Notes: generated by a model not told the origin, from the letters alone. DNA of 64,000 bases from Ctenosaura bakeri (GCA_948474755.1 CAOLHI010000362.1:62001-126000); one strand, 5' to 3'; numbered from the stretch's first letter, positions 20,605 through 32,330 are shown. Made by a program: numbers and translations.

Positions 20605-21535
20605 CTTAACCATCTAAACTGGGCTCTACAGGTCAATGGTTACTCCGGTTCAGTCATCAGAAGAGCCTCAAGACCCGGAAGTAAACACAGAAGTGAAGAT
20701 AAGCAGCCAACCAAAGGGGATATGTTTTTACCATATATCAAATGTGTCATTGACTATATAGGGAAACTGATGAAGAAACATAACCTCCAAAAAATCTACA
20801 GACCAACCAAGAAAATTCAACAAATGCTACGTTCAGCAAAGGACAAGAGGGATTCTCTAACTTCTGCTGGAGTTTACCGCATACCTTGCAGCTATGGGCA
20901 GGTCTACATAGGGACTATAAAATGCAACGTCCAAACACAAATTAAAGAACATGAAAGACACTGCAGACTGATCCACCCAGAAAAATCAGGAGTAGCAGAA
21001 TATGTTGTAAACCAACCTGGACACAGAATGCTTTTTGAAAGCACAGAAATTCTGGACTATTCTGACAACTACTTTGTCAGACTACACAGAGAGGCCATTG
21101 AAATCCATAAACCCGTGGACAATTTCAACAGGAAAGAAGAAACTCAGAAAGTAAACAAGATTTGACTACCAGTACTGAAGAACACTAAAATCAAGACTCA
21201 AAAATATGCCAATTAACACCACCCAGACTCTGGAGGTTCCTCTACAGGGAACAGTACAATGGGTTGCTAATCTACTTAATGCACTGTTATGCATATCCCC
21301 TGACTAACAATACAACCCTGGGGGATATCCCATTTAACAATAGGCCATCATACAGGCCAGCTGTAACACATGCAAATTGCTTCCTTCCACCTGGAGGCTA
21401 TAGAAGTATATATACTCCGTCTCACTTCCATGCCACCAGATCCTCTGAAGATGCCAGCCACAGATGCAGTTGAAACGTCAGGAGAAAATACTAATAGAAT
21501 ATGGCCTCAAAGCCTGGAAAACTCACAACAACCTA
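20605..21535 (+). mobile_element. Penelope-like retroelement, 3' fragment
   Basis: It contains the C-terminal GIY-YIG endonuclease frame and a 3' untranslated region with 'tctgaagatgccagccacag' and 'gcagttgaaacgtcaggag', ending near 'cacaacaacctatgg'. This combination is characteristic of Penelope-like elements. The reverse transcriptase region is missing, so the copy is 5'-truncated. It directly follows a truncated copy of family X. Confidence 0.85.
20722..21165 (+). pseudogene. Penelope-like GIY-YIG endonuclease remnant
   Basis: In Penelope-like elements this C-terminal domain nicks target DNA for retrotransposition. The 147-residue frame has the nuclease signature GVY (residues 50-52) and VYIG (61-64). 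These are followed by IKEHERH (74-80) and REAIEIHK (123-130), whose glutamate is the expected metal-binding residue. The position about nine residues after VYIG, usually arginine in this family (as in tRIKEH), is glutamine here (Q73). The frame stays open upstream of the first Met to about 20614, so this is the tail of a longer lost protein. It is probably inactive because the polymerase is gone and the key arginine appears changed. Confidence 0.85.
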
Positions 21536-22629
21536 TGGAAAACTTTTTTTCTCTCTCTCTTTTATTTTTCACTAGTCCATATGAACCTCCCCCCTCCATG
21601 AAGCTACCATGGCATTATAATTGCCCCCAGACTTGCTGCAGTTGCCCACCCCTCCTGTATCTCTAAGCACATGAAGCCAAGCTTGAGTTTATAATTAATA
21701 TTCTGGCATCAAGTTTATTGACATTGATCCTAATGTAAGTTAATAAAGTTGGAGAAGGCTGGAAGGAAATCTCCTCACTACAGCCATCTGGACTCTCTGG
21801 TGGTGATTGTAGGGTTCCTAAACAATCCACTTTTGGGGAAATCACCTCAAATTGGGCTCAGTTCCTTAAAAAAGTTAAATCTATCCATTCCTGGTTAGTT
21901 GCCTGAGTTTTCTGTTGTTTATGTAGGTTTCATGGGTACATGCATTGGGCTCACTGTGCCTATTTGCAACAACCTCACAGAAGGAAATCTTCCTATCCTG
22001 TTCACTCTGCACCAGCATCTCCCTATGTGTTACCATAGATTTTTCAGGAAGCCCCACCCCAAGAAAGTTTTAAGGCTAGATTTCTTGGCTAGCCCTCAGG
22101 AACATTCTTTCTATGAAATTCCTTGAATTAACTGATCTCAGGATCATTATGTTCATTTTCTTTAATTTATCTCAGTCTTAACTTGTTCTGTTTGTGTGGG
22201 TGTTCTCTTGATACTTGTTCTAATTTTCTTGATTTTAAAGAGCATTTTAACAGTTTTACTTTGTAAATTGTCACAGAAACTTGTCTGAAATGTGGTATGT
22301 ATATGATACAAACAAACATATAACAGGGTGTCCAGAACTGTTTGTATCAGGACCTGAACATTGGCAAGGCAGGTCATTTTCACTACCTGTGGGTATGTTT
22401 TTATGAAGCAATCAAAACACAATCCATTGCATTAAAACAACCATCATTGTCATCATGATCACAGTGATCATGCAACTGAAGATAGAAACAGTCTGAGTAC
22501 CATGAAGGAAGTAACAAAATAATGATAATTTAGTACAGTTTTTGCTTGATAATTTCAATGGGAGGCAGCTACATTGGAGTCTTGGTGGTCCAATTTTGCA
22601 GATTATTTCCAGGGGGTCACTCCCTCAGG
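21536..22629. other. Mostly unassigned sequence
   Basis: Around 21610-21660 the wording 'gcagttgcccacccctcctg' may be a hAT-like end. The remainder shows no recognisable element. Confidence 0.4.
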
Positions 22630-23196
22630 TGTCATGTCCCAGTCCCAGGCCTCAGGTGCAAACACAAACAGGACGCTCCCAAGAACCACAACACAGAGAC
22701 ATGAACAGGACAATACTTACTGGAGCCAGTATAGATGAAAAAGGGACAGCCAATGAGACTCAGACCATTCATACAAGGAAGACACATTAATTAGGTAAAC
22801 AGCTGGGGGAAATTCTCATCCCATAAATACAGGGGAGGGGTTGGAGAGAAATATGTTGCAGACAGCTGGTGTCACCGGTGGAAGCAACATATCCTATGTT
22901 CAGTTCTCTGACTTGTGTTCCTGGAAACCTTGCCTGGTGTGCTAACTTTGCTACTGGAAATTCTTTTAGGTGTCACTCTAAATTTATTACTGACTGGGAC
23001 TTCTGAAACAACAAATGGTGATTGCATGGCAAATTGTTGTAAATATTGTCTGTGGCCACTGATAAAGACTCTAATAGGAGAGCTGTGAACCTTGGCTGCT
23101 AGCATAGGACATCAGCCTAGTCTTAGAGAAGACTTGAATGTCTCTATTCCATTCCAGGGTCCATAAAATAAATAAAGAGCAAGTTCTGCCACAACA
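22630..23196 (+). mobile_element. Candidate solo LTR
   Basis: The segment begins tgtcatgtccc and ends ccacaaca, giving TG…CA termini. It has a TATA-like cataaatacagg at about 22820-22832 and AATAAA signals at about 23163-23176. No target duplication is visible at these limits (left cagg, right gtaa), so the boundaries and the call are tentative. Confidence 0.35.
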
Positions 23197-23199
23197 GTA

Positions 23200-23745
23200 A
23201 GAACATATGAAGAACATCACTGGATCAGATCAAAGTCCTATCTGGGCCAGCATTCTATTCACACATTGAAGTCCACAGGCAGGATGTGAATGTACCTGCA
23301 TCTTCCTTGACACGTCCCAACAGCTAATACACACAGACAGAAGCATACTGCCACTATCATTGCAGGGACTATGTATCCATCACAGCTGCATGGCTTGGAG
23401 TGCGGGGTAGGGGGTGGGGAGGGGGTGTGTGAAGGGGCAGGGGTGTGGCCATGTCACATGGGGTGCCCCCAAAATTTGCTGCCCAGGGCAGACCGCCCTT
23501 ATTGCCCCCCGTCTGTACGCCAGTTATCCATCATGATTAGCAACTACCAATATCCCCATCCTCCTTGGATAACTCCCTTTTTGAAGCTGTGCAGATTGGC
23601 AGGCATCACTGCTTCTTGTGTTTATACACAGTTTTGACTATGTGAAGAAGCCCTGCCTTTTATTTGTACTGAATTTTCTGCCATTCAGCATCAGTTTCTA
23701 GTGGAAACATTTTACTAGAGGATGTGCAAATTTATGTATCAGAAG
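23200..23745 (-). mobile_element. CR1-type LINE fragment, reverse strand, interrupted
   Basis: 'agaacatcactggatcaga' and 'ctatctgggccagca', then after a break 'ctttttgaagctgtgcaga' and 'gtgaagaagccctgcctttt', follow the reverse of the CR1 C-terminal region (KxYFFT…W…SF-K type). A G-rich insert of about 125 bp lies at 23390-23515. This belongs to a different CR1 subfamily from the copies below. Confidence 0.6.
23404..23425 (+). other. Potential G-quadruplex
   Basis: Four runs of four or five G are separated by loops of one or two bases (TA, T and A). The site lies in the G-rich insert that interrupts the CR1 fragment. Confidence 0.6.
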
Positions 23746-24449
23746 AAGCAAGACATTCTTGTGATGTATACAATAGATCCTTGTTTTTAATCTGGTGGAC
23801 TGTGACATGGGGTACCAGGGAAGAGTTAAAACACAGAAGAGTTAAAACACAGAAGAGGAGAGGGAGAGAGAAAAACAAAGATGTAAGTACAGAGACCAAG
23901 AAAAGGAAAATACTGTAATATATAAAGGAAAGAAATAACAATGGATCCCATGCTTAGGAAACTCTTCAGTTAGGAAAAGCTGAAGGCCCCTGCAACAGGG
24001 TTTCAGAGAGACAGTTAATGTGGGAGGAGGAGATTTCGCATGGGTAGCTGAGTAGAAATGTATGCGTATATCTTCTGAGTGGTTTGGGACTTGGAGACAG
24101 AATCCGTTGAAAGAATGAAAGAATATGAGAGATTGAGAGAGAGAGAGAAGTCGTGTCTGTAATTAAAGCTCTTAGAAGCATATTTCTGTGTTTCATATTC
24201 AGCCGCACTGACTGAGCACTTTATTTTAGTCACCAAGATGAGTAGTACTACCATACATTATCTAAGAAGATCTGCTTTGGTCAGGGCTGAGCACTCAGAA
24301 ATAAATGGAAGAGAAACTAAATCACTGATGCTTGAACTGTATTCCAGAAGGCTGAAGTGAGTCTTGTATAATTAAGCTACCATGCAGGATGCATTGCAGC
24401 ATCTATTCTCCCTTTGCCATTTGATATGAGGAGCAATAGCAAGGTAGTG
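23746..24449. other. Unassigned sequence
   Basis: It contains a 17-bp tandem duplication (agttaaaacacagaag twice, near 23824-23856) and a GA-rich run near 24126-24150. No element was recognised. Confidence 0.45.
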
Positions 24450-24634
24450 AGAGCCAGCATGGTGTAGTGGTTTGAGCATTGGACTATGACACTGGAGACC
24501 AGGGTTCGATTCCTTGCTCAGCCATGGAAACGGACTGGTTAACCTTGGATGCATCACACACTTTCAATCCCAAGAAAACCCCATTATAGATTTGCCTGAG
24601 GGTCACCATAAGTCAGAAACGACTTGAAGGCACT
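24450..24634 (+). mobile_element. tRNA-headed SINE with BovB-like tail
   Basis: It is a well-preserved head 'agccagcatggtgtagtgg', a B-box in 'accagggttcgattcc', and a tail 'cataagtcagaaacgactt' and gaaggcac. The tail is cut by the start of a CR1 fragment. Confidence 0.9.
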
Positions 24635-25163
24635 TGCTTTGGTTAAACCTTATCTGGAATACTGTGTCCAGTTCTGGGCATCTCATTTCGAGAAGGATAT
24701 TGATAAGCTGGAGCATGTCCAGAGGAGGGCAACCAAAATGGTGAAGGGTCTGGAAGCCATGCCCTATGAGGAACAGCCTAGGGAGCTGGGTATGTTTGGT
24801 CTGCAGAAGAGAAGGTTAAGAGGGGACATGATAGCCATGTTTAAATATTTGAAGGGATGTCATGTCGAGGAGGGAGCGGGCTTGTTTTCTGCTGCTCCAG
24901 AGACTAGGACAAGGAGCAATGGAATCAAACTGCAGGAAAAGAGATTCCACCTAAACCTCAGGAAGAAGTTCCTGATGGTCAAAGCTGTTTAGCAGTGGCA
25001 TATGCTGTCTTGGAGTGTAATGGAGTCTCCTTCTTTGGAGGTTTTTAAGCAGAGGTTGGATGGGCATCTGTTGGGAGTGCTCTGATGTGTGTTCCTACAT
25101 GGCAGGGGGTTGGACTGGATGGCCTCGTGGTCTCTTCCAACTCTATAATTCTATGATTCTATA
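24635..25163 (+). mobile_element. CR1 LINE, 3' end
   Basis: It encodes the C-terminal part of the CR1 polymerase (24624-24992). Visible are [25 protein letters not shown] and [16 protein letters not shown]. It ends with the diagnostic (ATTCTATG)-type 3' repeat near 25146-25163. The 5' end is truncated and the frame ends at 24992 instead of running on through the usual QWN…LP region. It abuts the SINE tail, and 'aacagcaacaatc' after the CR1 may be the rest of that tail. Confidence 0.9.
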
Positions 25164-26529
25164 ACAGCAACAATCAAGATACTGCCATGGGGTAAATGGT
25201 TCTATAAGGATCTCCACTGTAGGCAGCACTACCATAAACGAGCATGGAGTCATCTTGGAAGCATCCTTGTGGTTCACAAAACACAGTGCCACCCCTGAAC
25301 TCTGACAAGAATAGGAAAATAAGGTGTTAAGATGCCAAGCAGTACTAGACATTTGGGTCTTGCACAGCTGGGTCTTGCACAGCTGGAAAACTCTGGAAGG
25401 CAAGAACAATGCCCAAATGAATAAAAGTATGGGAAACAATGGTCCAAATCCTCTTTTAGTCCTGTCTAGAGCGGACCATTGAACTTCCTAGATTTAACTA
25501 CACATTGACACAAAATTCAATAGCTGATTGCATGGGTCTACTCTGATGGTTGCAACTAACCATCAGGATACCAGCTAGAATGTGGTAAAAATAGTAGACC
25601 AACATACAAATCCTATCTCTCTGCCCACATTAGAGACATGGGCATTGATGTGGGAGGCAGAACCGCAGTGTGGCATCTGATTGATTCTACCCCTTAAAGA
25701 GTTTTATGATATTTTAAATGGCATGAAAACCTTTAATAATATATGAAATGGTTCAATAATTAATAACAGTCATCAGCTGAGATACAGCATCATAAACAGG
25801 ATCTAGCAGGACTGTTTTTAATACTTGTGTTTATTTGTGTTTGCTCATCCTTTGAAGAAAGTGTAAAAAGAGATATAAAAAATGCATCACAAACTTTGCA
25901 ATAATTTCCTCTCTAAAACAAGGGAACTTGAAATCAACCAGTTATACCAAAGAAGAGGCAGTATACCATTACCTTTTTAAAAAAAAATGAAATTCATTGC
26001 TACCAGCGCAGCTAAAGGAACAGCTAACCATCTTCAAAGGACTGAGACCTGGTGGAAGACATTTTGTTGCCTGAAAAGGATCAGCTAAGGGTGCCCTGTC
26101 CATTTAAGGAAGGAAACATAGTATTCAGAGTACATAGTGCTTATACCAAGTGCAAGTACTTATTTTGACTTGTGAGAAGATAGTCCCACAAACACTCCTC
26201 ATTGCTGACAGTAAAATAACAAATTAAAAAAAATTGGCTCTTTCGTTCTTTACACTCCAAATAAGCTGCCTGAGGCAGTCGCCTCACTCTGCATAATGGT
26301 AGGGCCAGTCCCAAGAGGACAAATATTGGTCTCAGTTGTTAGAAATGCCATGTGCATTCAAAGAGGATTTGAGTTTGTGTGTTTCTTAAAGAGCAGCCAC
26401 ACAGCAAGCCAACTTTCTAGAAGAGTCTACAGTATGGCAACGGGTACTGATTGTCGGGGGGGGGGAGTCATACACATCCAGAATCCCACTGGGCATGCTG
26501 AATGTAGCTCATGGGTTCCTGGCCAATAT
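25164..26529. other. Mostly unassigned sequence
   Basis: A 15-bp direct repeat (gggtcttgcacagct) occurs twice at about 25352-25383. Near 26262-26312 'gcctgaggcagtcgcctcac' and 'atggtagggccagtcc' resemble a hAT-like terminus also hinted at near 45835 and 49830. Nothing else was recognised. Confidence 0.4.
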
Positions 26530-27220
26530 TTGTTATTGTGCTAGGTGTTCAAGTAATTTCTGACTTGTGGCAACCCTAAAGAGGATCTCTTACAGGGTGT
26601 TTTTGGCAAGGGCCCTTTTCACACGTGGAGGAAGAAACGGGGTAAAATGCACTGAAACGGAGCTTACCGGCAACTGGGTAAGTCCGTTGCCACGCGGGGC
26701 AGCGCGCATTCATTGCTCCACACTCCTCGGTGTCCTGCGGCATCCAAAATGGCAGCTTATGGCTGGCAGAGGCTCTCCACCAACCGGAGAAGCTCACCAG
26801 CTGGAAGCCCGCCCCTGGCAGATCTGCAAGCACGCACTTGCGCGCGCCTGCAAATTTACACTGGGTGCTGCGACAGGGCTGCACGGGGCTGCACGCTCCA
26901 TGCTTTTTAAAAACCTCATCAAAAGTGGTTTTTAAAAAGCACGCAGCGCTTCCGGTCGCTCCTGTGCGGATTGGGGTGTGGAACTACTCTAAAGTAGTCC
27001 GCCCCGATCCACTTTACGGTGTATATGACCTCTGTTATATTACCCCAGTGTGGAAAGGGCCAAGATCTGGTTATCTGGGGTTTACCATTGCCTTCCTCTG
27101 AGGCTGAATGTGACTTGCCCAAGGTTATCTAGTGGTTTTCCATGGCTGAGCAAGCATCCAAAACCCAGTCTTCCAGAGTCCTACTCCAATACTCAAGGCA
27201 GTATACCACACTGGTTCACC
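26530..27220 (-). mobile_element. SINE, reverse strand, split by a CpG-rich MITE
   Basis: The left piece (26530-26610) has tail wording 'gtgttcaagtaatttctgac' and ends ttttggcaag. The right piece (27062-27220) resumes with the normal continuation 'ggtttaccattgccttcctc', 'ggttttccatggctgagca' and 'agtataccacactgg'. Removing 26611-27061 and one copy of aag restores the family order. Confidence 0.85.
26611..27061. mobile_element. CpG-rich GGCC-type MITE with AAG target duplication
   Basis: It begins ggcccttttcacac and ends gtgtggaaagggcc. The sequence aag lies on both sides (26608-26610 and 27062-27064). The interior is 451 bp, GC- and CpG-rich, with no transposase. Frames of up to 123 residues on both strands are chance. 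The interrupted SINE gives an independent check on both ends. Confidence 0.85.
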
Positions 27221-27235
27221 CTTGCCAACAATATG

Positions 27236-27941
27236 CTGTTGTTGTGTGCCTTCAAGTCCCTTCCAACTTAATCCTTGAGTGAACCTATCATGGGGTTTTC
27301 TGGGGCTGTGTGTGTGTGATGCTCCCAAGTGGGTTTCCATAGCTGAGCAGGCAATCGAATCCTAGTCTCCAGGACCATAGTTCAGTGCTGAAACCACTGT
27401 TGCCGCAAAACTGCTTTTCCCTGAACTATAGGTCAATAAAATAACTCAGAAGTTATTGAGTGAAGTGAAAGAAAAACTTTTAATTAATAATTACAATTGC
27501 ACAATGGGACCAACAGAGCTCTTGTTCTAAAAATGAATCTTCATCTCAAATTTATACACTTCATGTTTCTTTTCAAAAATACACATTAACACTCTAATTG
27601 GGTAGAAACTCACAAACTCATCCTGACACAGCTACTCCCTAATCTTCCAAAATTGCATGGCTTTGCTCTGAGAAGTTAAATTTTATCTGTGCTGTGCTAA
27701 GAGTACCAAAAGGTCATTCTGCCTTTTCTTATCTGTTAGCCCTAGCTGGCTCTTGTCACATAAGTATGTGTTTTTTTTTTCCTGGGATCTCTTATCTCTG
27801 TTCTTCTTCTGCTAAAAAGCACGTTCCCTTAGTCACATTATTAACCCCTACATCTTGCTAATTTTCCAAACATTTGTCAACCACTTAAAACAATTTCTTT
27901 TCTATATGATACTTCATCACCACTACACCACACTGGCTCTC
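27236..27941 (-). mobile_element. tRNA-headed SINE, reverse strand, split by an LTR
   Basis: The left piece (27236-27397) has 'gttgtgtgccttcaagtcc' and 'gggtttccatagctgagca'. The right piece (27920-27941) completes the head with 'actacaccacactggctctc'. The junction 'gaaaccac' plus 'ccactacacc' rebuilds the family sequence if one ccac is removed. Confidence 0.87.
27398..27919 (-). mobile_element. Solo LTR inserted in a SINE, CCAC target duplication
   Basis: It begins TGTTGCC and ends TTCATCA, so TG…CA termini are present, and ccac flanks both sides (27394-27397 and 27920-27923). The orientation is tentatively minus, because TATAAAT (minus, about 27551-27557) and ATTAAA (minus, about 27479-27484) then fall in the right order. 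Length is 522 bp. It is AT-rich and unlike the 12.9-kb LTR family. No internal coding region is present. Confidence 0.8.
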
Positions 27942-28429
27942 AATGCAATATGGGAAATGGTATATTCCTCATGGTGCAATCCACAAGCCACAGATGGTTT
28001 CAGAACAGATGGTGAGATCCATTAAGACATGCTTCCTATGTTGCAGTACAGGCAAGGAGAGGACGCAAAAATGATCCCCACTTCTTTCCCTGCATGTGTG
28101 AAATGACTCACATCCTTGTATTTATGCCAATGGCATTGCTATGAAGATTACGGTGTGCTTTTGAAAGGAGGAAAATGAGAGTACAGTTTAGCCAGCAGCC
28201 TTTGTTCAAGTTATCAGGCAAAAAAAGCCACCTGGGAATCAAATTTAGATAGGTTATATGACCCCCTGTGGCATTACCATCTGTCCAGTGGGACTGTGTG
28301 CCTTCATATCCATGATTCCTTTAGCTGTTGTCCAGCGTTTTGTGACTGTAGAATTATTTTCATGAAGTTACAGATCTACCTCAGTTAACAAAGTAGATGT
28401 ATTCCTGGGCATTACTTCTTTAACCGAAA
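27942..28429. other. Unassigned sequence
   Basis: Nothing was recognised. Confidence 0.45.
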
Positions 28430-29090
28430 ATTTGGTACCAGAGGCAGAAATAACAGGGAAAGAAAAAAGAACAGTTCAACATTTTCCACCAGAATTTTTA
28501 CTCAAAATTAACAACATGCATATGTGAAATGATACAACTTGGTATGGGAAGCCTTTCATCAGCAAACAAAACCATTTTAAACTTTCTAGATACTACTTAA
28601 AAGCTTCTTTCAAAACACACCAAGGGAACTCCCTCATTTCACTATCCTTCACTTTTCTGATTACAATTACCATTTTGGTGGGAAAACTTACAGATCTATG
28701 TTTTTTTTTTTTAAAAAAAACAAGCCAGGAATTGGTGAAGCAGGCTAATCTGCTTTTCCCTTTTCTGTTTTGCTGTTCATAAATGCTCAGTAGGGAATTT
28801 TGGAGGCAGCTGCTGTTTACTTTGCCTGTTGTAAGCAGGCACAGATAGAATAGTAGATTGGCTGTGGAACAGAATCCTGCTCTTTCCCAGTTCAAGCCTG
28901 ATTTTATCATTTACCGCACAGTTGCAGCTGCAACCCAGCACTGAAGGTCTGTGTGTTTCTCCAGCCCTCCATCATTATCCTCCCAATGTCAGCATGGTCA
29001 AAAACATGCTTTTCTAGACAGACGGCAAGGAGGGGCCTGGGCAGGTGTAAGAAGCCTTTGTAAAAAGGAACATCCTTGTTAGAGGTTTTG
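28430..29090 (+). repeat. Duplicated block B, copy 1
   Basis: The sequence aligns in the same direction with 56691-57605. Shared words include 'ggtaccagaggcagaaataac', 'tttcatcagcaaa', 'cacttttctgat', 'ggaggcagctgctgttta', 'cttgcctgtt', 'cccaatgtcagc' and 'ggggcctgggcag'. No domain or known family was recognised. It could be an old segmental duplication or two copies of an unnamed long repeat. Confidence 0.6.
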
Positions 29091-29999
29091 TTAACTGAAG
29101 TATGCTTGTGATCCTAATCCTAGAGGAAAGACCTAAGAAACATTATCAATGGCAATGGAAGCCACACTCAGGGCTTCAGTGATGTGATTTTGAATGTACA
29201 TATTCACACAGCCTGACTTTGCTTAGACCAGGGCTGGGAAAAGTACAGCAAGCGGACCACCAATATTCTGTGATCCTGTAGGTTACCCTAGCATCCCCTC
29301 AAATTGTGATTTATTTTTTTTTAAAAAAGCTGCCTTTGCACTCGTATAATTTTGCTGACGGCAAGTGAGCCTGAAGTTCACTATGCTCATTTGCATAACA
29401 GTTACATTAAAACAACTACATTTCGTTGAGAGCAGTGGGGTTCTGATAGACGTATATGGGAACTGTCGTTCCTTTGTTCCGTTCTGTGTCAGAAGTCTTC
29501 TGACGCCAAGCAAAATACTACAGAATTAAATAATGAAACAAAAATAGAGAATCAAGTCTACACAAATTGAGCATCAAGACTACATAAGGCTATTCCTTGG
29601 GCTAAACTTTTTCTGTGAATTACTCTGGGAAAATACCAGTGTACAAGCCTTAAGTCTACAGAGGTGTGTGTATAAGTGCGTGCATGGAGGTGTGCAATGA
29701 AGAAAATAATTCATGTGTAAATATGATGGCTGAAAAGAAATTGTAAAGGTATTTTGACATCACTGCAAAATTATTAAGAACAGAAGTGATGGCCTAAGAA
29801 AATAAGTTGGCTTTTTCCATTTGTAAATTTCCATCATAGACATTTGGTTAGAAATAGTGTTTGTGCAGAATGGCAAATATTTAAATAACTGCTTGTATTT
29901 CTTTCTGGGGTGAAGTAAATCCGAGCAAGGTTTGCATGAGAAATATGTCAAGATAATAATACAAGAGGCTCTGTGGTTCTGCAGAATGGGAATGCTCAG
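29091..29999. other. Mostly unassigned sequence
   Basis: Near 29226-29290 'cagggctgggaaaagtacag' resembles a hAT-like left end. The rest is unassigned. Confidence 0.4.
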
Positions 30000-30004
30000 A
30001 GTGT

Positions 30005-30120
30005 AAGAATGTCAATTATAACTCTCAGAATCCCTTACCCAGCAAGGCTAGTGGCCCTGCTCACTGGGTGTATATGTGGGGAGGGTGGTCCAAAAAAGTA
30101 ACTTCCAAGCTGTGAGTGCT
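30005..30120. repeat. Short 'aactctcagaatccc' repeat
   Basis: Wording 'ttataactctcagaatccc', 'cccagcaaggctagtggccc' and a closing 'aaaagtaacttcc' parallel the copy at 15850-15960. Probably an old MITE. Confidence 0.4.
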
Positions 30121-30174
30121 AAACATTTAAGTATGGCAATTAGGAAAAACAGGGCATTGCTTTTTACTAGTCCT

Positions 30175-30335
30175 GACAGCTGGTCCATTTAGCAGTACTG
30201 TGTTACATGACTGGCAACAGCTCTCTGGGGTTACAGAGACTTTATCAGCTCTATCTGATGAGACCAACTGGACCTGAAGCATTTTACATGCAGGATATGT
30301 GCTCTGTCATTTGAACTACATTCCTTCTCTGTGAG
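30175..30335 (-). mobile_element. tRNA-derived SINE fragment, reverse strand
   Basis: 'gacctgaagcattttacatg', 'caggatatgtgctctgtca' and 'tttgaactacattcc' are a decayed reverse copy of a tRNA-like head. The undecayed pattern would be tgcatgcagagcaggtgctctaccactgagcta-like. No intact tRNA fold. Confidence 0.45.
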
Positions 30336-31549
30336 AGCTTGCCTTTTATTGGATTAGAGCTTTATCACTGAAAACAATCCTTGGAGTACAAAGATAAGAA
30401 CAAGATGGATGGAAAAGTTAATATTAAAAATGTGATTTATAGACACTGCTTATTCCTGAGAAAGCTGCTGTGAAAAAGAAAAAACAAAGCAAAACAGTAT
30501 TACTCTCCCATCTTGCAACACTTGCTATTTCACGATCATGTCACTTAGCCAAATCTTGCTAATTGTGGATTGGATGGACTGTGAAATGCCGGAAGGTTTT
30601 CTAATTTAGTTGGCAGTCGATTGTAGAAGATAACAGGCGTTGTATTTTCTCATATACTGGTAAATGTTTTACGGTCATGCAAGTCAGTTCCAAAACATTT
30701 CACATAAGCAGAACAGAAATAGAAGATGCTGCGCCTCTATGCCTTTTGGAGTTTGGGTGTGTGTTCTTGTTATGAATCTGTCAAGCTTCTCATTAATCGT
30801 CTTGGGATTGTTCTGGTTCTTTTGGAGTGACTGAGAACTAGGTAGGAGAATCTAAATGTACCTAAATTTTTTTTTAAAATGTGACATCTATAACCCAAGA
30901 GATGAAATTGAGGAATTTTTCTGAATTACAGTTAGGTAGCTGTTAAGTTTCTTTCTTTCTTTTTTAAATTATACCAGATCACATAGCTTTGTTTAGTCAA
31001 TCACTTTTCAGGCAAATCTGTTGTTATTTCTGCTTTTCATTGATGTAATATTAATTTGAAAGACTGCTTGACATTTGTAATTGCTCTCACCTTCACAAAT
31101 CCCTTGATATGAGGTTGCTATAATCCCCTGATTACAAATAGGGCATTATGGCTATAAGACATGAGGAAACCATGATTATCCACTTGTGGGACTCCAAATC
31201 CAGAAAACCCAGCTGGTATAGCCATGTTCAGGGATAATGGAAGATGTGGTCAAGCAAAACTGAGTGCACGTGTTCCTCATCCATGCTGTAAGACATTGGG
31301 CCAGTTACCAAATGAAGTATGATTCATGTGTCCCCCTTAATGAGAGCACAAAGAAATGGAGATGAAAAGAGTAGAATGCCTCAAACCCATATCAGACATA
31401 TATTTCATTAATGTATACAAAGAAGCGATTTGCTCAAGGTTACATATTCATCTAGATACAACAAATGTTACACATACAGAATGTGGTTCCTATATATTAT
31501 TGGGGATATAAAAAGATACATCTAAAAGGAAAGGATAAACTTCTTGCAC
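30336..31549. other. Unassigned sequence
   Basis: No repeat, exon or RNA gene was recognised. Confidence 0.45.
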
Positions 31550-32330
31550 ATGTCATCCAACCTCTGTTTAAAAACCTCTAAGAAAGGAGACTCCACCACA
31601 CTCTAAGGCAGCATGTTCCACTGTTGAACAGCTCTTACCATCAGGGAATTCTTCCTAATTAGGTGGAATCTCTTTTCCTGTAGTTTGAATCCATTGTTCC
31701 ATATCCTAGTTTCTGAAGCAGCAGAAATCAAGCTCACCACATCTTCCATAGGATATCCCTTCAGATATTTAAGCACGGCTATCATGTCACCACTTAATCT
31801 TCTCTTCTCCATACTAAACATACCTAGTTCCCTCACCTGCTTCTCATAGGCCATGGTTTCCAGGAATGTAACCATTTTGGTTGCCCTGCTCTGGACATGT
31901 TCCAGATTGTCAATATCCTTCTTGAGCTGTGGTGCCCAGAACTGGACACAATGTTCCAGGTGAGCTCGAACCAAAGCAGAATAGAGTGGTACTAATACTT
32001 CCTTCGATGTAGACACTATAGTTCTTTTGAAGTAACCAAGAATTACATTGGGTTTTTTTTAGCTGCCATATCACACTGTTGAGTCATGTTCAGTTTGTGG
32101 TCTACTAAGATTCCTAGATCCCTTTCATGTGTACTATGTTCAAGCCAGATGTTGTCTATCATATATCTGTGCATTTCATTTTTTTCTGCCTAAGTGTAGT
32201 ACCTTACATTTCTCTCTCTTGAAATTCTTTCTGTTAATTCTGTGCCAATTCCCTAATCAGTATTTTGTGTCTGGCTCTGGTTGCAGGGTTTTAGTCAAAA
32301 CAAAGTTGACCCCACAAGACTGAAATCTTC
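31550..32330 (-). mobile_element. CR1 LINE 3' region, reverse strand
   Basis: The minus strand carries a 137-residue frame (31603-32016) with LVRAHLEHCVQFWAPQ, DIDNLEHVQSRATKMV and RRLSGDMIAVLKYLKG. Upstream wording (32020-32330) includes 'tgatcatgac'-like GTCATG words and tgtggtctactaagattcc, matching other CR1 copies. The 3' (ATTCTATG) tail is not preserved. Confidence 0.88.

Noticed and set aside
24450..24530. tRNA gene
   Set aside because: The A-box and B-box words belong to a SINE head. The continuation is SINE body and BovB-like tail, and no full cloverleaf with acceptor stem was seen.
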